A stretch of 64,000 bases of DNA, from contig NZ_FQLF01000002.1 in the NCBI RefSeq assembly GCF_900120175.1, forward strand, positions 1,984,001 to 2,048,000. The letters run 5' to 3'. The stretch is from Oceanicoccus sp. KOV_DT_Chl (GTDB taxonomy: Bacteria > Pseudomonadota > Gammaproteobacteria > Pseudomonadales > Dasaniaceae). Below the pieces are notes generated by a model. That model was not told the DNA's origin and ran no database searches. It saw only the letters and a list, made by a program, of their open reading frames with translations. Positions 17,122-27,332 of this stretch are shown here, in pieces. The stretch's first letter is position 1. Each line of letters begins with the position of its first letter. The position numbers were made by a program, and so were the translations under genes.

Positions 17122-19512
17122 CTAACGGTTTTCGATCCGATTAAAATCCAGTAGCCCAGCGGTTATTGGTCTGCTCTGTAGATAATGATCATGGATGGCA
17201 TCACTAAAGGCCCAAAACTGTTTATCGTTTCTTCTTATCCCGTAAAGTCGTAACAGTTGCTGATAATCCTGCTCGGAGCTGAGCGTCGACATCCGGCTGA
17301 CAAAGTCGGGTAATTGCTGCTCAGTTAGTCGATAAAACGCATTGGGGTAAGTGCCGATAACGTCTTCTACTACACTGAAGGTTTGTTCCTTGGGTACCAT
17401 TCTGTCTTGTTCACCGAATAAATGGGATACGTTTAGATGAGCGCGATTACGAATTAGGCTGATTAAACGGTGCTCGTCATTGTCTAGCTGCAAGTATATA
17501 AGCGACTGCTCAGGTAGGTGTTGCAGGGTCTTACCACGCACCTGCGAGAGTTGTTGTAACTGTTGTTGGTAACTAGTGACTGACGAATTAAACGGTTGCA
17601 GATTGATTAGGTCTGGCGGAATAACCACGTTGCCATATTGTTGGCGAACTTGATTAAAAAATTCAACTTTAGGGTTTTTAGTTTTGAATTCCAAGCCAGT
17701 GGTTTCATAATTTCGGCTGTGCATTTCTTTAAGGTATAGCTCCACTTTGTCTTCAGCATTGCGGTACCAGTGATCGATTTCCTTTTCTGCTGTTGCCTGG
17801 GGAAGAAATTTCAAAAACGCAAACTCCCCTTCCATACGTAAAAAGTCCATATACAAACGGGTCAATAATTGATGGCCAGCATTCCCATAGACATCAAAGC
17901 CTGCCACTAATAGATAATGAATACGTTCAAGTAGTGGGTAGCCAATCACCCAGGCAGTTTTAGGGGTGTTACCGATCAGGCCTTTGGTGACGGTGGAGCT
18001 GTCAAAGTGACGGAAGATAGTCAGGCTGGCATTTTGATTGTGGCCATCGCCTTGCCATAACATTGAAAGATCCAGCATTTCTTTGTTAGGAAAAACTTTA
18101 TCAAAGCGTTGCTGCTTGGCAGTTAAGTAGCTGCGTTCCATCTCAGAATATTTCAGCCAGCTGGTCAACGGGGTTAGCGCGGTACTTTCGTGTTCGGCTG
18201 GTAAACGGAGCATTTGCGCTTCTTTGGCAAGAAAAACATCGGTGTGATATTTTACTTCCAAATCCGGGTTGGTAAATAACACCCAAAAATGATCATTGAT
18301 GACATTTAGCGCAACTTGACCACGACAAACCGGGCCCTTGATAAACCCCATAATGGTAAATTGAGCTTCATCGAGCATAAATCGATAACGTGCGTTGACT
18401 GGCACTTCTTTAAAGGTGATAAACGGGTTGGAAGCTAATTCTGGATCATAACCGGGCAATTGGGTGACTGTGTATTCGGCATCCAAAAATAGCTGTTGCC
18501 AGCGCTGCATACGCTGTGGGTTGAACAGGTAAGGCATGTGCTGTTTAGCTAGTATGGTACTTTTTACCCGTTGTAAACGGTAATAGAAAGTATCGCTACC
18601 TGGATCATCAAAAGGTCGCCGGCTGGAAATGATTTCAATAGCTTGACCCGGTTCAGTAGTCGATCGTACTAGCTTAAAAAATTCACGATCTTCACCTATT
18701 GAAGACAGATTATTGCTGAAATAAATATTAGCTAAAAATAAGTGCTCATAAATATAACGACTCATTAATTTCTGCTTTAAAGAATCGCCATTTAAAAATT
18801 GTTCCCATTGTTCTATCTCAATAGGGTTTTTTGTAGGCTGAATTCCAGGAAATTTCGCTTTGGCGCCAGTCGCTAACCAACGTTCAATAGTGGCTTGTTC
18901 TTCAGGATTTATGGCAGGTAGGCCATAAGGCATACCCCATAAAGGGTAATCGCGTTCAAATTGGTCAAAGTCTTCAATACTGGCGCATTGCTGATCGCGA
19001 TCGAGTGAAAGATCAAAGCTGTCAGGGAGTAATTCGGTTTCGGGTAAGGGGTGTGCTTGTTTGAGTTGTAACATCCTGTGCATGACACTAGCTTGTTGGT
19101 TAGCAGTAGTTGATTGCGCACGCTCATTTAGCACTGGGAAAAAACCATCTTCACGCCACTGCCGGGTAGTGCCAGCATCGATTGTCAAACGACTTAAATT
19201 ACCCGCAACTAACCGCGATCCGTTATAAACTTTTTCTTTGCTAGCGCCGCGATCAATACTTTCAAAGCTGCTCATTTTCAATTGGCAGGGCGCATCATAA
19301 CAACCGTGGCAGACTACGCAGCGCCGGTCAACAATGGGTTTAATATCGTGATAAAACTCGGGCTCACTATAGTCTTTTTCAACGACGGTGCGTTCGACCA
19401 CTTGAGCAGGTCCATACATCTCATCTAATTTATGTTTTGCAACTACCGCACAGCCACTAAAAGTAATAGTGGCAAGAATAAACAGGGCGAAGCGTTTAGT
19501 ATAATTATTCAT
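17122..19512 (-). CDS. cti: Fatty acid cis/trans isomerase
   Basis: 796 residues. A lipobox-like N-terminus (TFSGCAV) and a c-type haem motif CVVCHGC at about residue 66 match Cti, the periplasmic cytochrome that converts cis- to trans-unsaturated fatty acids in membrane phospholipids. Further conserved text includes WLATGAKAKFPG, PYLFNPQRMQRW and TAWVIGYPLLERIHYLLVAGFDV. Cti rigidifies membranes under solvent or heat stress, which suits a cell growing on hydrophobic substrates. Monocistronic as far as can be seen. Confidence 0.92.
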   Translation of the reverse strand: MNNYTKRFALFILATITFSGCAVVAKHKLDEMYGPAQVVERTVVEKDYSEPEFYHDIKPIVDRRCVVCHGCYDAPCQLKMSSFESIDRGASKEKVYNGSRLVAGNLSRLTIDAGTTRQWREDGFFPVLNERAQSTTANQQASVMHRMLQLKQAHPLPETELLPDSFDLSLDRDQQCASIEDFDQFERDYPLWGMPYGLPAINPEEQATIERWLATGAKAKFPGIQPTKNPIEIEQWEQFLNGDSLKQKLMSRYIYEHLFLANIYFSNNLSSIGEDREFFKLVRSTTEPGQAIEIISSRRPFDDPGSDTFYYRLQRVKSTILAKQHMPYLFNPQRMQRWQQLFLDAEYTVTQLPGYDPELASNPFITFKEVPVNARYRFMLDEAQFTIMGFIKGPVCRGQVALNVINDHFWVLFTNPDLEVKYHTDVFLAKEAQMLRLPAEHESTALTPLTSWLKYSEMERSYLTAKQQRFDKVFPNKEMLDLSMLWQGDGHNQNASLTIFRHFDSSTVTKGLIGNTPKTAWVIGYPLLERIHYLLVAGFDVYGNAGHQLLTRLYMDFLRMEGEFAFLKFLPQATAEKEIDHWYRNAEDKVELYLKEMHSRNYETTGLEFKTKNPKVEFFNQVRQQYGNVVIPPDLINLQPFNSSVTSYQQQLQQLSQVRGKTLQHLPEQSLIYLQLDNDEHRLISLIRNRAHLNVSHLFGEQDRMVPKEQTFSVVEDVIGTYPNAFYRLTEQQLPDFVSRMSTLSSEQDYQQLLRLYGIRRNDKQFWAFSDAIHDHYLQSRPITAGLLDFNRIENR

Positions 19513-19627
19513 AGTTGGTATAGAACTCCATTCCTAACAAACTGAATCCGCGTGGAAAACTCTTACATTGCCAAAAATTATAGGGCAATCAGGTTGTTCA
19601 GGGTGTCTTTGGTGATCAAGAGTAATA

Positions 19628-21004
19628 TTATTTGATCAGTTTTAATAGCTGATCTACTATTTTTGTTAGTTGATGGAGTGATTGGCACTCGCTGACAAAA
19701 TGACAGGCGCTCTGATAGCGGCGCATTTCAGAGTCGCCTGTATACCAGCTGCTGCGGCGTTCAGGATTGAGCCAGATGACAGTTTTAGCGCGTTGATAGA
19801 TATTTTGCAAAATATCTAGCCGGGGCTCTCCTTTATTGTTGCGGGCATCGCCTAAAATAATAACAGTCGTATTATTATCAATACTAGCCAGACATTGATC
19901 GGCAAAGTCGACTAGTGACTGGCCGTAGTCACTGCCACCTTGCCCCCACTGTTTAAAAGCGGTTTCTATGGCCTGCGGAGCAGGCTGCTGGTCGAATAAG
20001 TCAGTTACTTCGCCGCTGCGATTGGAAAAACAATAACTCCTTACTCGAGGCAATATATCGTTTAAGCTGTATAGGAATAATAATAGGAACTTTGCATAAG
20101 CGGCTACCGAGTTACTGACATCGCAGAGCACTATTACTTTCGCTTTGTCTTTGCGCTTATTTTTCCAGTAGGTGTTAAAAAGAATGCCATCGTGATGAAT
20201 ATTTTTCCGCAGCGTTTTGGCAACATCAAGTTTGCCGCGTTTTTTTATCCGCAAGCGTTGCGAGTGTTTTGCCGCCAGCTTTTTGGAAATTTTTCTGGTG
20301 ATCTCTTGTAGTTGATTGAGATGTTGGTTTTCCAGGGTAGAAAGACGTGTGTGAAGAATGACATTTTCTTGTAGTTTTCGTCCTTCCGCATTGGCGGTTA
20401 ATAAAAACTTTTCTTCTATCTGTTGTTTGGCTAGATCGCGCAATTGAATTTTTTTCCGGGTTAAAATATCCACGACATAGTCAGCATCGGCAGTACGAAT
20501 ATTTTGTAGTTGATGAATACTTTGATCAAGAGTATCAACGTTCATTGCTAATAGTAGCTTGCGAGTATATTGGCCGGTTTGGGTAAAGTAGCGCAGTTTT
20601 TCAGTGTCTAATTCGGCACCTGCCTTGGCAACAAGTGCCGCTATCAAGCGGTTGTCATCTTGTAATAAAGCTTTAACCAGCGGTGTACTGATAGCGGCTT
20701 GTATATTTTCATCGGATAAAACATCAGTCGTTAAATCCTGTGGCAAAGCTACAAAATCACTAGCGGTAGCTTCTGAAGAAAGTTCGAGGCGTGAGCCGCC
20801 ATAGAATAATTCGAAGCAGTAATCAAAGCGCGATTTTTCGGCAATAGTTTTGGCCAGGGTTGCAGATAGCGCGTGTTTAAACTGTAGCCGGTCGTTGTAA
20901 CCTACCAGTGCCAGTACCCGCATAGCATCAAGGCTTTCTGATGTGGAGATTCTGATATCATGGTTGCGTAGGGTGGCAATAAAGTTGACTAGATTTTTTT
21001 GCAT
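19628..21004 (-). CDS. VWA domain protein, CoxE-like
   Basis: 458 residues. The C-terminal 200 residues form a von Willebrand A domain with the metal-site motif DVSNS (about residue 291) and the later GGSDYGQSL and ILGDARNN. The helical N-terminus is typical of CoxE-type partners of MoxR ATPases. The MoxR gene lies ten bases upstream, so the two likely form a chaperone pair that inserts cofactors or remodels an enzyme; the client is not evident here. Confidence 0.85.
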   Translation of the reverse strand: MQKNLVNFIATLRNHDIRISTSESLDAMRVLALVGYNDRLQFKHALSATLAKTIAEKSRFDYCFELFYGGSRLELSSEATASDFVALPQDLTTDVLSDENIQAAISTPLVKALLQDDNRLIAALVAKAGAELDTEKLRYFTQTGQYTRKLLLAMNVDTLDQSIHQLQNIRTADADYVVDILTRKKIQLRDLAKQQIEEKFLLTANAEGRKLQENVILHTRLSTLENQHLNQLQEITRKISKKLAAKHSQRLRIKKRGKLDVAKTLRKNIHHDGILFNTYWKNKRKDKAKVIVLCDVSNSVAAYAKFLLLFLYSLNDILPRVRSYCFSNRSGEVTDLFDQQPAPQAIETAFKQWGQGGSDYGQSLVDFADQCLASIDNNTTVIILGDARNNKGEPRLDILQNIYQRAKTVIWLNPERRSSWYTGDSEMRRYQSACHFVSECQSLHQLTKIVDQLLKLIK

Positions 21005-21013
21005 ATCAGCGGT

Positions 21014-21961
21014 TTAGGTTTTTGTTTTAGCTAGCAAGTGTCGTAATTCATCTTTCGTTGTTGCTATATCATCCTCAAACTTTAAAATTACATTTAAAGT
21101 TTGTTCGACGATAGTTTTATCTAGCGAATCTGCATGTAATAGGACTAATGCTCTGGCCCAGTCTATGGTTTCGCTAACAGCGGGAGATTTTTTTAAATCA
21201 AGCTTGCGAAGCTGCTGGACAAAATTAACCAGTTGATCCCTTAATTGTTCGGACGCTTCCGGTACGCGGCTGTCAATAATCCGGTTTTCCAACGCGCTGC
21301 TGGGAAACGGGATATAAAGGTGCAAGCAGCGGCGTTTCAGTGCATCGCTGATATCGCGGGTGTTGTTAGACGTAAGAAAAACCAAGGGTTTGGATTTAGC
21401 TTTAACCGTGCCAATTTCTGGTACCGAAATTTGGTAATCGGATAAAATCTCAAGTAATAAAGATTCAAACTCATAGTCTGCTTTATCGATCTCATCGATC
21501 AGCAGCACCGAGCCCTTTGGCTCGCGCATCGCTTTTAGCAGCGGGCGTGGCTCTAAAAAATCTTCCGAATAAAAAATATCGCCAAAGTCATGCAGTCGCT
21601 CGACCGATTCGGCTAAGCCTTTAGCGCCTTTTAAAATATCACCCAGCTGTTCCTTTAATACCTGGGTGTAAAGCAATTGCTTGCCATATTTCCATTCGTA
21701 AAGCGCTTTAGCTTCATCCAGGCCTTCATAGCATTGCAGGCGAATCAGGGGGAGTGATAGATAGGTCGCAGCGGTTTTTGCCAGCTCGGTTTTACCAACA
21801 CCCGGAGGGCCTTCAATTAAAATTGGTTTGCCTAGCTGAAAAGCCAAATACAAGGCCGTGGCAATTTCTTCACTGGCAATATATCCCAGTTGATCGAAAC
21901 CGCTGCGGATACTATTTGCATCTTGCATCAAGGTAGACAAGGAGGATGTGGTTTCAGACAT
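21014..21961 (-). CDS. MoxR-family AAA+ ATPase
   Basis: 315 residues. Walker A GPPGVGKTELAK at about residue 50, Walker B VLLIDEIDKAD at about 153, sensor FLTSNNTRD, and RRCLHLYIPFP are as in MoxR/CoxD ATPases. It is the first gene of the MoxR-VWA pair. Such pairs activate enzymes such as CO dehydrogenase or methanol dehydrogenase, but none is encoded nearby. Confidence 0.9.
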   Translation of the reverse strand: MSETTSSLSTLMQDANSIRSGFDQLGYIASEEIATALYLAFQLGKPILIEGPPGVGKTELAKTAATYLSLPLIRLQCYEGLDEAKALYEWKYGKQLLYTQVLKEQLGDILKGAKGLAESVERLHDFGDIFYSEDFLEPRPLLKAMREPKGSVLLIDEIDKADYEFESLLLEILSDYQISVPEIGTVKAKSKPLVFLTSNNTRDISDALKRRCLHLYIPFPSSALENRIIDSRVPEASEQLRDQLVNFVQQLRKLDLKKSPAVSETIDWARALVLLHADSLDKTIVEQTLNVILKFEDDIATTKDELRHLLAKTKT

Positions 21962-22011
21962 ATCAAAAACTCATAAGTAACTGGCTGCAGTGTAGCATGG
22001 TGAAGCAGTGG

Positions 22012-22506
22012 TTAAGATTGACAAAGCGCGGCTATTTTATAATGCGGCTCGATGAATAGTTCAGGAAAATCTGCCTGCATTTGTGCTGTGCTCGCTAACT
22101 GCATATCCGCATAATCAAATCCAGGGCTGACCGCTTCAGATAAAAGGCCGTATTCACCGTGTGATAATACCGTGGCTTTCCAATAATTGCCGGGTACAGT
22201 CATTTGTAGATGCTCGCCTCGATCTACATCTGGCCCCAGCGTGAAGCTAGAGAATTTGCCATCGGGGCTGATAAGAAAATAATTTAGCGCGCTGCCACGG
22301 TGCCAGTAATGAATAATGTCAGATTGATTGCGGTGAAAATAACCAATAGGACTGTCATCGGTAAGCATATAGTAAATGGATGACAATAGTGGTCGAGTAG
22401 TGTCAGTGACATTAACAGTTTGGCTGGATGTATAGGTTCGCTTAAAAAAACCGCCTTCAAGGTGAGGTTCAAGTTCCAGTGATTTTATCAGTTGTTGTTT
22501 GGTCAT
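22012..22506 (-). CDS. DUF985 cupin protein
   Basis: 164 residues starting MTKQQLIKSLELEPHLEGGFF. A cupin barrel with LSSIYYMLTDDSPIGYFHR, HYWHRGSALNYFL and GEYGLLSEAVSPGFDYADM is diagnostic of DUF985. Sugar isomerase-like folds exist in the family but function is unknown. ATG 22506 chosen since the family motif begins at once. Confidence 0.85.
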   Translation of the reverse strand: MTKQQLIKSLELEPHLEGGFFKRTYTSSQTVNVTDTTRPLLSSIYYMLTDDSPIGYFHRNQSDIIHYWHRGSALNYFLISPDGKFSSFTLGPDVDRGEHLQMTVPGNYWKATVLSHGEYGLLSEAVSPGFDYADMQLASTAQMQADFPELFIEPHYKIAALCQS

Positions 22507-22690
22507 GATAATTGTCGCGATCAAATGGCTAAATTGCTTATCGGGAATTAAAAATTACAACTATTCTAAGTTTTTTTTAAGTACAGCAGTAGTTCTTTCT
22601 AAATAGTTTGCCAGATAGATTAATTTCGCCTAATAATGAACTGACTCTGTATGGATGGTCTCAGTATTGAGAGCGGGAAAGGAGAGGTGT

Positions 22691-23305
22691 ATGTTTTATA
22701 TCATCGAACAAGGTGCTCGTATTCAAACACCCTTGGAATCTTTAGTTAGGATGAAACGAGTGAATGCCCTGGAAGGTATGAAGTCGATTACGGCTACAGG
22801 TGGAGATCAGCCGTCAGTGGCTGATAAGCAGTTAGTAGGCAAGGAAGGGATAAAAAATTATCAACAAACTGAAGAGCAGGCAGAGCAACGCCAACCAGCC
22901 ATGTTTGCTCACCAGATCATGACGCAGCCGGTGATTAGTATCGATATGGGTGAGTCTATCGCTAGTGCTCGTCAGCTACTCGAACAGCAACGATTCCATC
23001 ACTTGCCAGTAGTGGACAATAATAAAAAGCTATGCGGTATTATTTCTGATCGGGATATTATGCGGTATTCCCTGCAGCATCAGGCTAAAGATTTAGCCAG
23101 GACTGCTGTGGATAAAGCGATGACGATTAAAGTGATTACCGCAGCGGAAACGACCGAAATTCGCAGCATTGCCGACGTCATGTGCCAGCAGGGTTTTAGT
23201 GCTATGCCGATTACCGACAAGGCGCATAATTTAATGGGGATTGTGAGTCGTACCGATATTTTGCGTACGCTAGTGAATGAAGAGCCGTTGGAGCTGTGGG
23301 TATAA
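22691..23305 (+). CDS. Tandem CBS domain protein
   Basis: 204 residues. After a 70-residue low-complexity Gln/Glu-rich N-terminus come two CBS domains: first from ANQIMTQPV-type (HQIMTQPVISIDMG) with HHLPVVDNNKKLCGIISDRDI, second with MPITDKAHNLMGIVSRTDIL. CBS pairs bind adenine nucleotides and act as sensors. GGAGAGG precedes ATG 22691. No partner domain; possible AcuB-like role. Confidence 0.85.
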   Translation: MFYIIEQGARIQTPLESLVRMKRVNALEGMKSITATGGDQPSVADKQLVGKEGIKNYQQTEEQAEQRQPAMFAHQIMTQPVISIDMGESIASARQLLEQQRFHHLPVVDNNKKLCGIISDRDIMRYSLQHQAKDLARTAVDKAMTIKVITAAETTEIRSIADVMCQQGFSAMPITDKAHNLMGIVSRTDILRTLVNEEPLELWV

Positions 23306-23325
23306 CCAGTAACGAGAGTTTGCGA

Positions 23326-24328
23326 TCAGCCGCCGGTCATATTCATAAATCGAACAATATCGGGCTCGTCTTCCAGATTGAAATGATGTTTTTCAGGTTT
23401 TAAATCCATCGCCTGGATTATTGCCTGTTGCAGGGGTTCCAGTTGCCCGGATGCTGGCGAATAATGGTTTTTAAATCTACCGAGTGTTCATTGCCCAGGC
23501 ACAATAACAAGCGGCCCTCCACAGTGACTCGAACGCGATTGCATAAGTGGCAAAAGTTGTGGCTGTGGGGCGATATAAAACCAATTCGCGAGTGGCTATC
23601 CGTCATAGTGAAGTAGTTAGAGGGCCGCCTGTTTTATCTTCAATAGCGGTAAGCGGGTAGTGTTGGCTTATTTGGGCGTTAATGTCATCGCTGGAACAAA
23701 AACTGAGGGCGCGATTGTGTTCGTCAATCAGCCCTAAAGGCATTTCTTCGATAAAAGAAATATCAATATTTTTATCGCGTGCAAAGTCTACCAGGTCGAG
23801 AATTTCATCTTCATTGCGGCCTTTTAAAATTACCGCATTCAGTTTGATGCGCTCAAAACCTGCAGCGATGGCGGCATCAATGCCCGCTAGCACTTGGTCT
23901 AAATCGCCGGTGCGGGTAATGCTTTTAAATTTAGCTGTATTCAAGCTGTCCAAACTGACATTTATTCTTTTAATACCAGCTCGACGTAATGGCCTAGCGT
24001 ACTTCTGTAGCTGTGAGCCGTTGCTAGTTAGCGTTAATTCGTCCAATCCCTGTAGGCTGCCAATCTGTTCTACCAAGCTAAGAATATTGTGGCGGACCAG
24101 CGGTTCGCCACCGGTGAGACGAATTTTTTTTACCCCTAAGCCGACAAAGGCTTTGGCAATTAACCCTAATTCTTCCAGGGTTAAAATATCGGCTCTGGGA
24201 AGAAACGTCATTTCTTCCGCCATGCAGTACACACAGCGGAAATCACAGCGGTCGGTTACCGATAGGCGGACATAATTAACGCGGCGGTTAAAGCGGTCGA
24301 CAAGAATCGTGTTAGGCGTAATAGTCAT
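23326..24328 (-). CDS. moaA: GTP 3',8-cyclase MoaA, two one-base frame breaks
   Basis: Radical SAM enzyme of molybdenum cofactor synthesis. The N-terminal cluster CDFRCVYC, the GGEPLVR motif and the C-terminal cluster region [13 protein letters not shown] are present. The frame breaks twice: after TGGP (GGG at 23622-23624 on the plus strand) and after RQHPG (CCC at 23446-23448). One base added at each site gives [18 protein letters not shown] and then [20 protein letters not shown], ending in the expected NMTGG at 23326, 334 residues in all. No other moa gene is adjacent. Confidence 0.9.
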
Positions 24329-24739
24329 GCCGCTATTTTACATGATAGTGCGGTGAAAGCGTGATCTTTGTATTCGCGCTGTGTCGTGGCAAGATAGCGG
24401 CTTACTTGGTTTAGTATCTGTGAATTGTATCGTCTTGGGTTTGGGTGCCTTGGTGGGCGGTACTTTCCGGGGCAAATTTGAAATACCATGGATAAGTTGA
24501 GGTCATCCCCGATCAAGTCGAGGATGACTTCGGCTTTTTGATGGTATTTAAGTTTTATTCCGGACAGCAGTGCGATCAAGTCGGAAATGACGAATAAATT
24601 CCAGCCTTTACCTTAGATCGGCACGTTTCGCTCTACTGTCGAAGAGTGAAACTCTAACACTGCTAATTTATTGAGGACGGTTGTGTGGCTAATGGGGGTA
24701 GGACGCAGGCATACTGGAAAATAAAAAAAGGGCAGTATT
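24329..24739. other. Intergenic region with one extragenic palindrome
   Basis: 411 bases without a convincing gene; an open frame across it has no family features. It holds an imperfect inverted repeat at 24502-24528 (GTCATCCCCGA and TCGAGGATGAC, ten of eleven pairs) of the common extragenic REP-like kind, plus a weaker related stretch near 24569-24587. Confidence 0.6.
24502..24528. repeat. REP-like inverted repeat
   Basis: Arms GTCATCCCCGA and TCGAGGATGAC around a five-base loop, 10 of 11 positions paired. Similar palindromes recur at 57195 and 59834. Confidence 0.6.
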
Positions 24740-26116
24740 TTGCAACGTTTTAAAAATAGCTTGATTATCCTTGGCCCGCTATTGGCGGTGGCCTGCTATG
24801 GCTTTTCTATTTACTTTGGCTTGCCACACGATGCTGCAATTACCGCCGGTGTTACCGTATTGTGTGTGCTCTGGTGGATGTTTGAGCCAGTGCCAATTCC
24901 CGTTACCTCACTGATTCCATTAGCCTTGTTACAAATCACCGGTGTGCTGGGGAAAAATCAGGTGGCCGAGGCCTATGGTAGCCCATTAATTTTATTGTTG
25001 TTGGGTGGATTTATTTTATCCAAAGCGATGGAGCGCAGTGGTGCTCATCGCCGTATCGCTCTGGGCATGATCAATATATTTGGTGGTAGTAGTAGTAAGC
25101 AGCTGGTAATGGGTTTTATGGCAACCGCTGCAGTGTTGAGCATGTGGGTGTCTAATACGGCGACTACCTTAATGTTGTTACCCGTTGCGTTGGCAATTCT
25201 GGAAAAATCTGAAGATAAGCAGTTGGCAGCCCCATTGATGCTGGGTATTGCCTATGCGGCCAGCGTAGGCGGTATCGGTACGCCGGTAGGAACGCCACCA
25301 AATCTAGTGTTTATGCAAGCTTATGAAGAGCATGTTGGTAAGTCGCTGAGCTTTACTGAGTGGATGCGCTGGGGTATTCCGGTGGTGATCTGTGTGGTGC
25401 CCTTGATTGGTTGGTGGTTGACGCGCTCATTGTCCTATAACGGCGGATTTCACTTGCCGAAAGTAGGGAGCTGGCGTGTTGCAGAGCGTCGGGTATTAAT
25501 CATTTTTGCGCTGACTGCGTTGGCCTGGGTTACTCGACAAGAGCCCTTTGGTGGTTGGAGTGGTTTAACCGGCCTGCCAGCCAATGATGCCTCGGTGGCG
25601 CTGACCGCGGTAATCATTATGTTTATGGTACCTGATGGTAAAGGTGAAAAACTCCTGGACTGGCAAACCGCCAGTACCATTCCCTGGGGGGTGTTGTTGT
25701 TATTTGGCGGTGGTATTTGCCTGGCTAAGGCCTTCACCGCTTCCGGCTTGAGTGGTGAGATCGGCAGCTTGCTTTCGGTGCTGGCGACCTGGCCAGTAGT
25801 GGTGATGATGCTGGTGTTGTGCCTTGGGGTGACGTTTTTAACCGAGTGTACCAGCAATACAGCGACCACGGTTTTGCTGATGCCGGTATTGGCATTAGCG
25901 GCGATGGCAGCCGGGATAGACCCCTTGTTACTGATGGTGCCGGCGACAATCAGTGCCAGCTGCGCGTTTATGTTGCCGGTGGCAACTGCCCCTAATAGCA
26001 TTGTTTATGGTAGCGGTTTGGTTGCTACGCAGCGGATGGCGAAAGAAGGTGTGATATTGAATTTATCGGTAGCCGTGGTGATTACTTTGCTCTGTTACGG
26101 CTTGTTAGTCCCTTAA
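24740..26116 (+). CDS. DASS-family sodium/anion symporter
   Basis: 458 residues, about eleven membrane spans. The two SNT-type substrate/sodium signatures of the SLC13/DASS family are visible (WVSNTATTLMLLP at about residue 135 and TECTSNTATTVLLMPVL at about 372), with VGTPPNLVF between. It imports dicarboxylates or similar anions with sodium. Start is TTG 24740 with GGG upstream; an ATG follows only much later. The gene sits before the first catabolic run but the 230-base gap and different function argue against cotranscription. Confidence 0.9.
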   Translation: MQRFKNSLIILGPLLAVACYGFSIYFGLPHDAAITAGVTVLCVLWWMFEPVPIPVTSLIPLALLQITGVLGKNQVAEAYGSPLILLLLGGFILSKAMERSGAHRRIALGMINIFGGSSSKQLVMGFMATAAVLSMWVSNTATTLMLLPVALAILEKSEDKQLAAPLMLGIAYAASVGGIGTPVGTPPNLVFMQAYEEHVGKSLSFTEWMRWGIPVVICVVPLIGWWLTRSLSYNGGFHLPKVGSWRVAERRVLIIFALTALAWVTRQEPFGGWSGLTGLPANDASVALTAVIIMFMVPDGKGEKLLDWQTASTIPWGVLLLFGGGICLAKAFTASGLSGEIGSLLSVLATWPVVVMMLVLCLGVTFLTECTSNTATTVLLMPVLALAAMAAGIDPLLLMVPATISASCAFMLPVATAPNSIVYGSGLVATQRMAKEGVILNLSVAVVITLLCYGLLVP

Positions 26117-26346
26117 TTTATCCTTAAGCGACTACTTTGCTACCAATATCTTTACGGGTTCCCTGCGGCTAATATTTTTTTGCCGCTCGCAGCGGCCTGT
26201 CTACGATATGTTAATAAAGTTGTCACGTAATGATATTGCTTTATACCCCGCCAAACGCGACTATCTCAAGCCTGAATTTTTAATACTTTAGCGTATATAA
26301 CGGCACGAATAAGTGCAGTTGTCAGCATGCAAGAGCTATCCGCCCT

Positions 26347-26871
26347 ATGTTAGAACAAGCCGAGTTAGAGCAGCGACTGAATGCCTGTATTGGTATAGTA
26401 GTGGGTCCGCTCAGAAGTTGGGACCCGGTGAATATGCCGATGATCCGGCATTGGTGTGATGCCATGGGTGACCTGAACCCGCTGTACACCGATCCCGAGT
26501 TTGCAACGCAGGGGCCTTATGGTGAAATTATTGCGCCGCCAAGCATGATTCAAGCATGGACTATGACGGGTTATACCCGGCGTTTAGCGCCAGGTTCTAA
26601 AGGTCTACCTGAGGGCGCAGATAATCATTTCGATTTATTAACCGATGGCGGTTATCTTTCAGTAGTGGCGGTGAATTGCGATCAGCATTATTTGCAGCCG
26701 CTTAAGTTAGGCGATCAAATTTATCAAACGACGCAATTGGAAAGTGTTTCGGAAAAAAAACAAACTGCGTTGGGGGAAGGTTATTTTACCAGTGAGTTGT
26801 TTACCTATTACAACCAGCATGATGAAAAAGTAGTGGATATGCATTGGCGTTTATTGCGCTTTAAACCCTGA
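26347..26871 (+). CDS. ChsH2-like MaoC-N hydratase subunit, split form
   Basis: 174 residues of the MaoC-type N-terminal hydratase domain. AMGDLNPLYTDPEFA (residues 40-54) is the hydratase-2 motif, but its final His is Tyr, so the active site is probably supplied by the partner. SIIAPPSMIQAWTM-type text follows. It aligns with the N-terminal half of the fused protein at 54453. In steroid degraders the equivalent ChsH2 pairs with ChsH1 to hydrate an alpha,beta-unsaturated steroid side-chain CoA ester. First gene of the plus-strand run; steroid substrate is inference. Confidence 0.82.
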   Translation: MLEQAELEQRLNACIGIVVGPLRSWDPVNMPMIRHWCDAMGDLNPLYTDPEFATQGPYGEIIAPPSMIQAWTMTGYTRRLAPGSKGLPEGADNHFDLLTDGGYLSVVAVNCDQHYLQPLKLGDQIYQTTQLESVSEKKQTALGEGYFTSELFTYYNQHDEKVVDMHWRLLRFKP

Positions 26872-26923
26872 GCTATTTATTGTTTGGCGTGATGTCACTA
26901 ATCAAAAATTAAGGCGAGTTTTA

Positions 26924-27331
26924 ATGTCAACAGCACTTAGACCCCGTATGGGTGTGAATAAAGATACCCAATTTTTCACTGACGGTTTGCAGGCTGGAAA
27001 ATTATTAATCCAGCATTGTAAAAGCTGTGATCAATTGCAACATCCTCCCGGACCTTGCTGTAAACACTGTCAATCCTTTGAATGGGATACCGTGAGTGCT
27101 TGCGGCGAGGGTGTGTTGGCCAGTTTTGTAAAAATGCATCACCCGGCATTACCGGGATTTGATCAGCCCAACCCAGTGGGTTTAATTACCTTAAAAGAAG
27201 GCACTCGTATTATTGCGCAGTTAATCGACTTTGACCCAGACGCTATTAAAGTCGGTGCGGCAGTAAAGTTGGTGATGACAAAATGTGATGATGAATTAAC
27301 GCTACCGCTATTTGCACCGGCGGATAAATAG
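26924..27331 (+). CDS. DUF35 zinc-ribbon/OB-fold protein
   Basis: 135 residues: rubredoxin-like zinc ribbon CKSCDQLQHPPGPCCKHC at about residues 32-49 and a C-terminal OB fold. DUF35 proteins bind thiolase-like partners; in the ChsH2-Ltp2 aldolase the DUF35 domain is needed for Ltp2 activity. Here it is a separate gene, 52 bases after the MaoC-N gene, whereas at 54453 the two are fused. It ends one base before the next start. Confidence 0.87.
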   Translation: MSTALRPRMGVNKDTQFFTDGLQAGKLLIQHCKSCDQLQHPPGPCCKHCQSFEWDTVSACGEGVLASFVKMHHPALPGFDQPNPVGLITLKEGTRIIAQLIDFDPDAIKVGAAVKLVMTKCDDELTLPLFAPADK

Positions 27332-27332
27332 C

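Noticed and set aside
24325-24579. Minus-strand open frame of 84 codons upstream of moaA
   Set aside because: No family features, rich in repeat-derived bases, overlaps the moaA start; probably a by-product of the extragenic palindrome.
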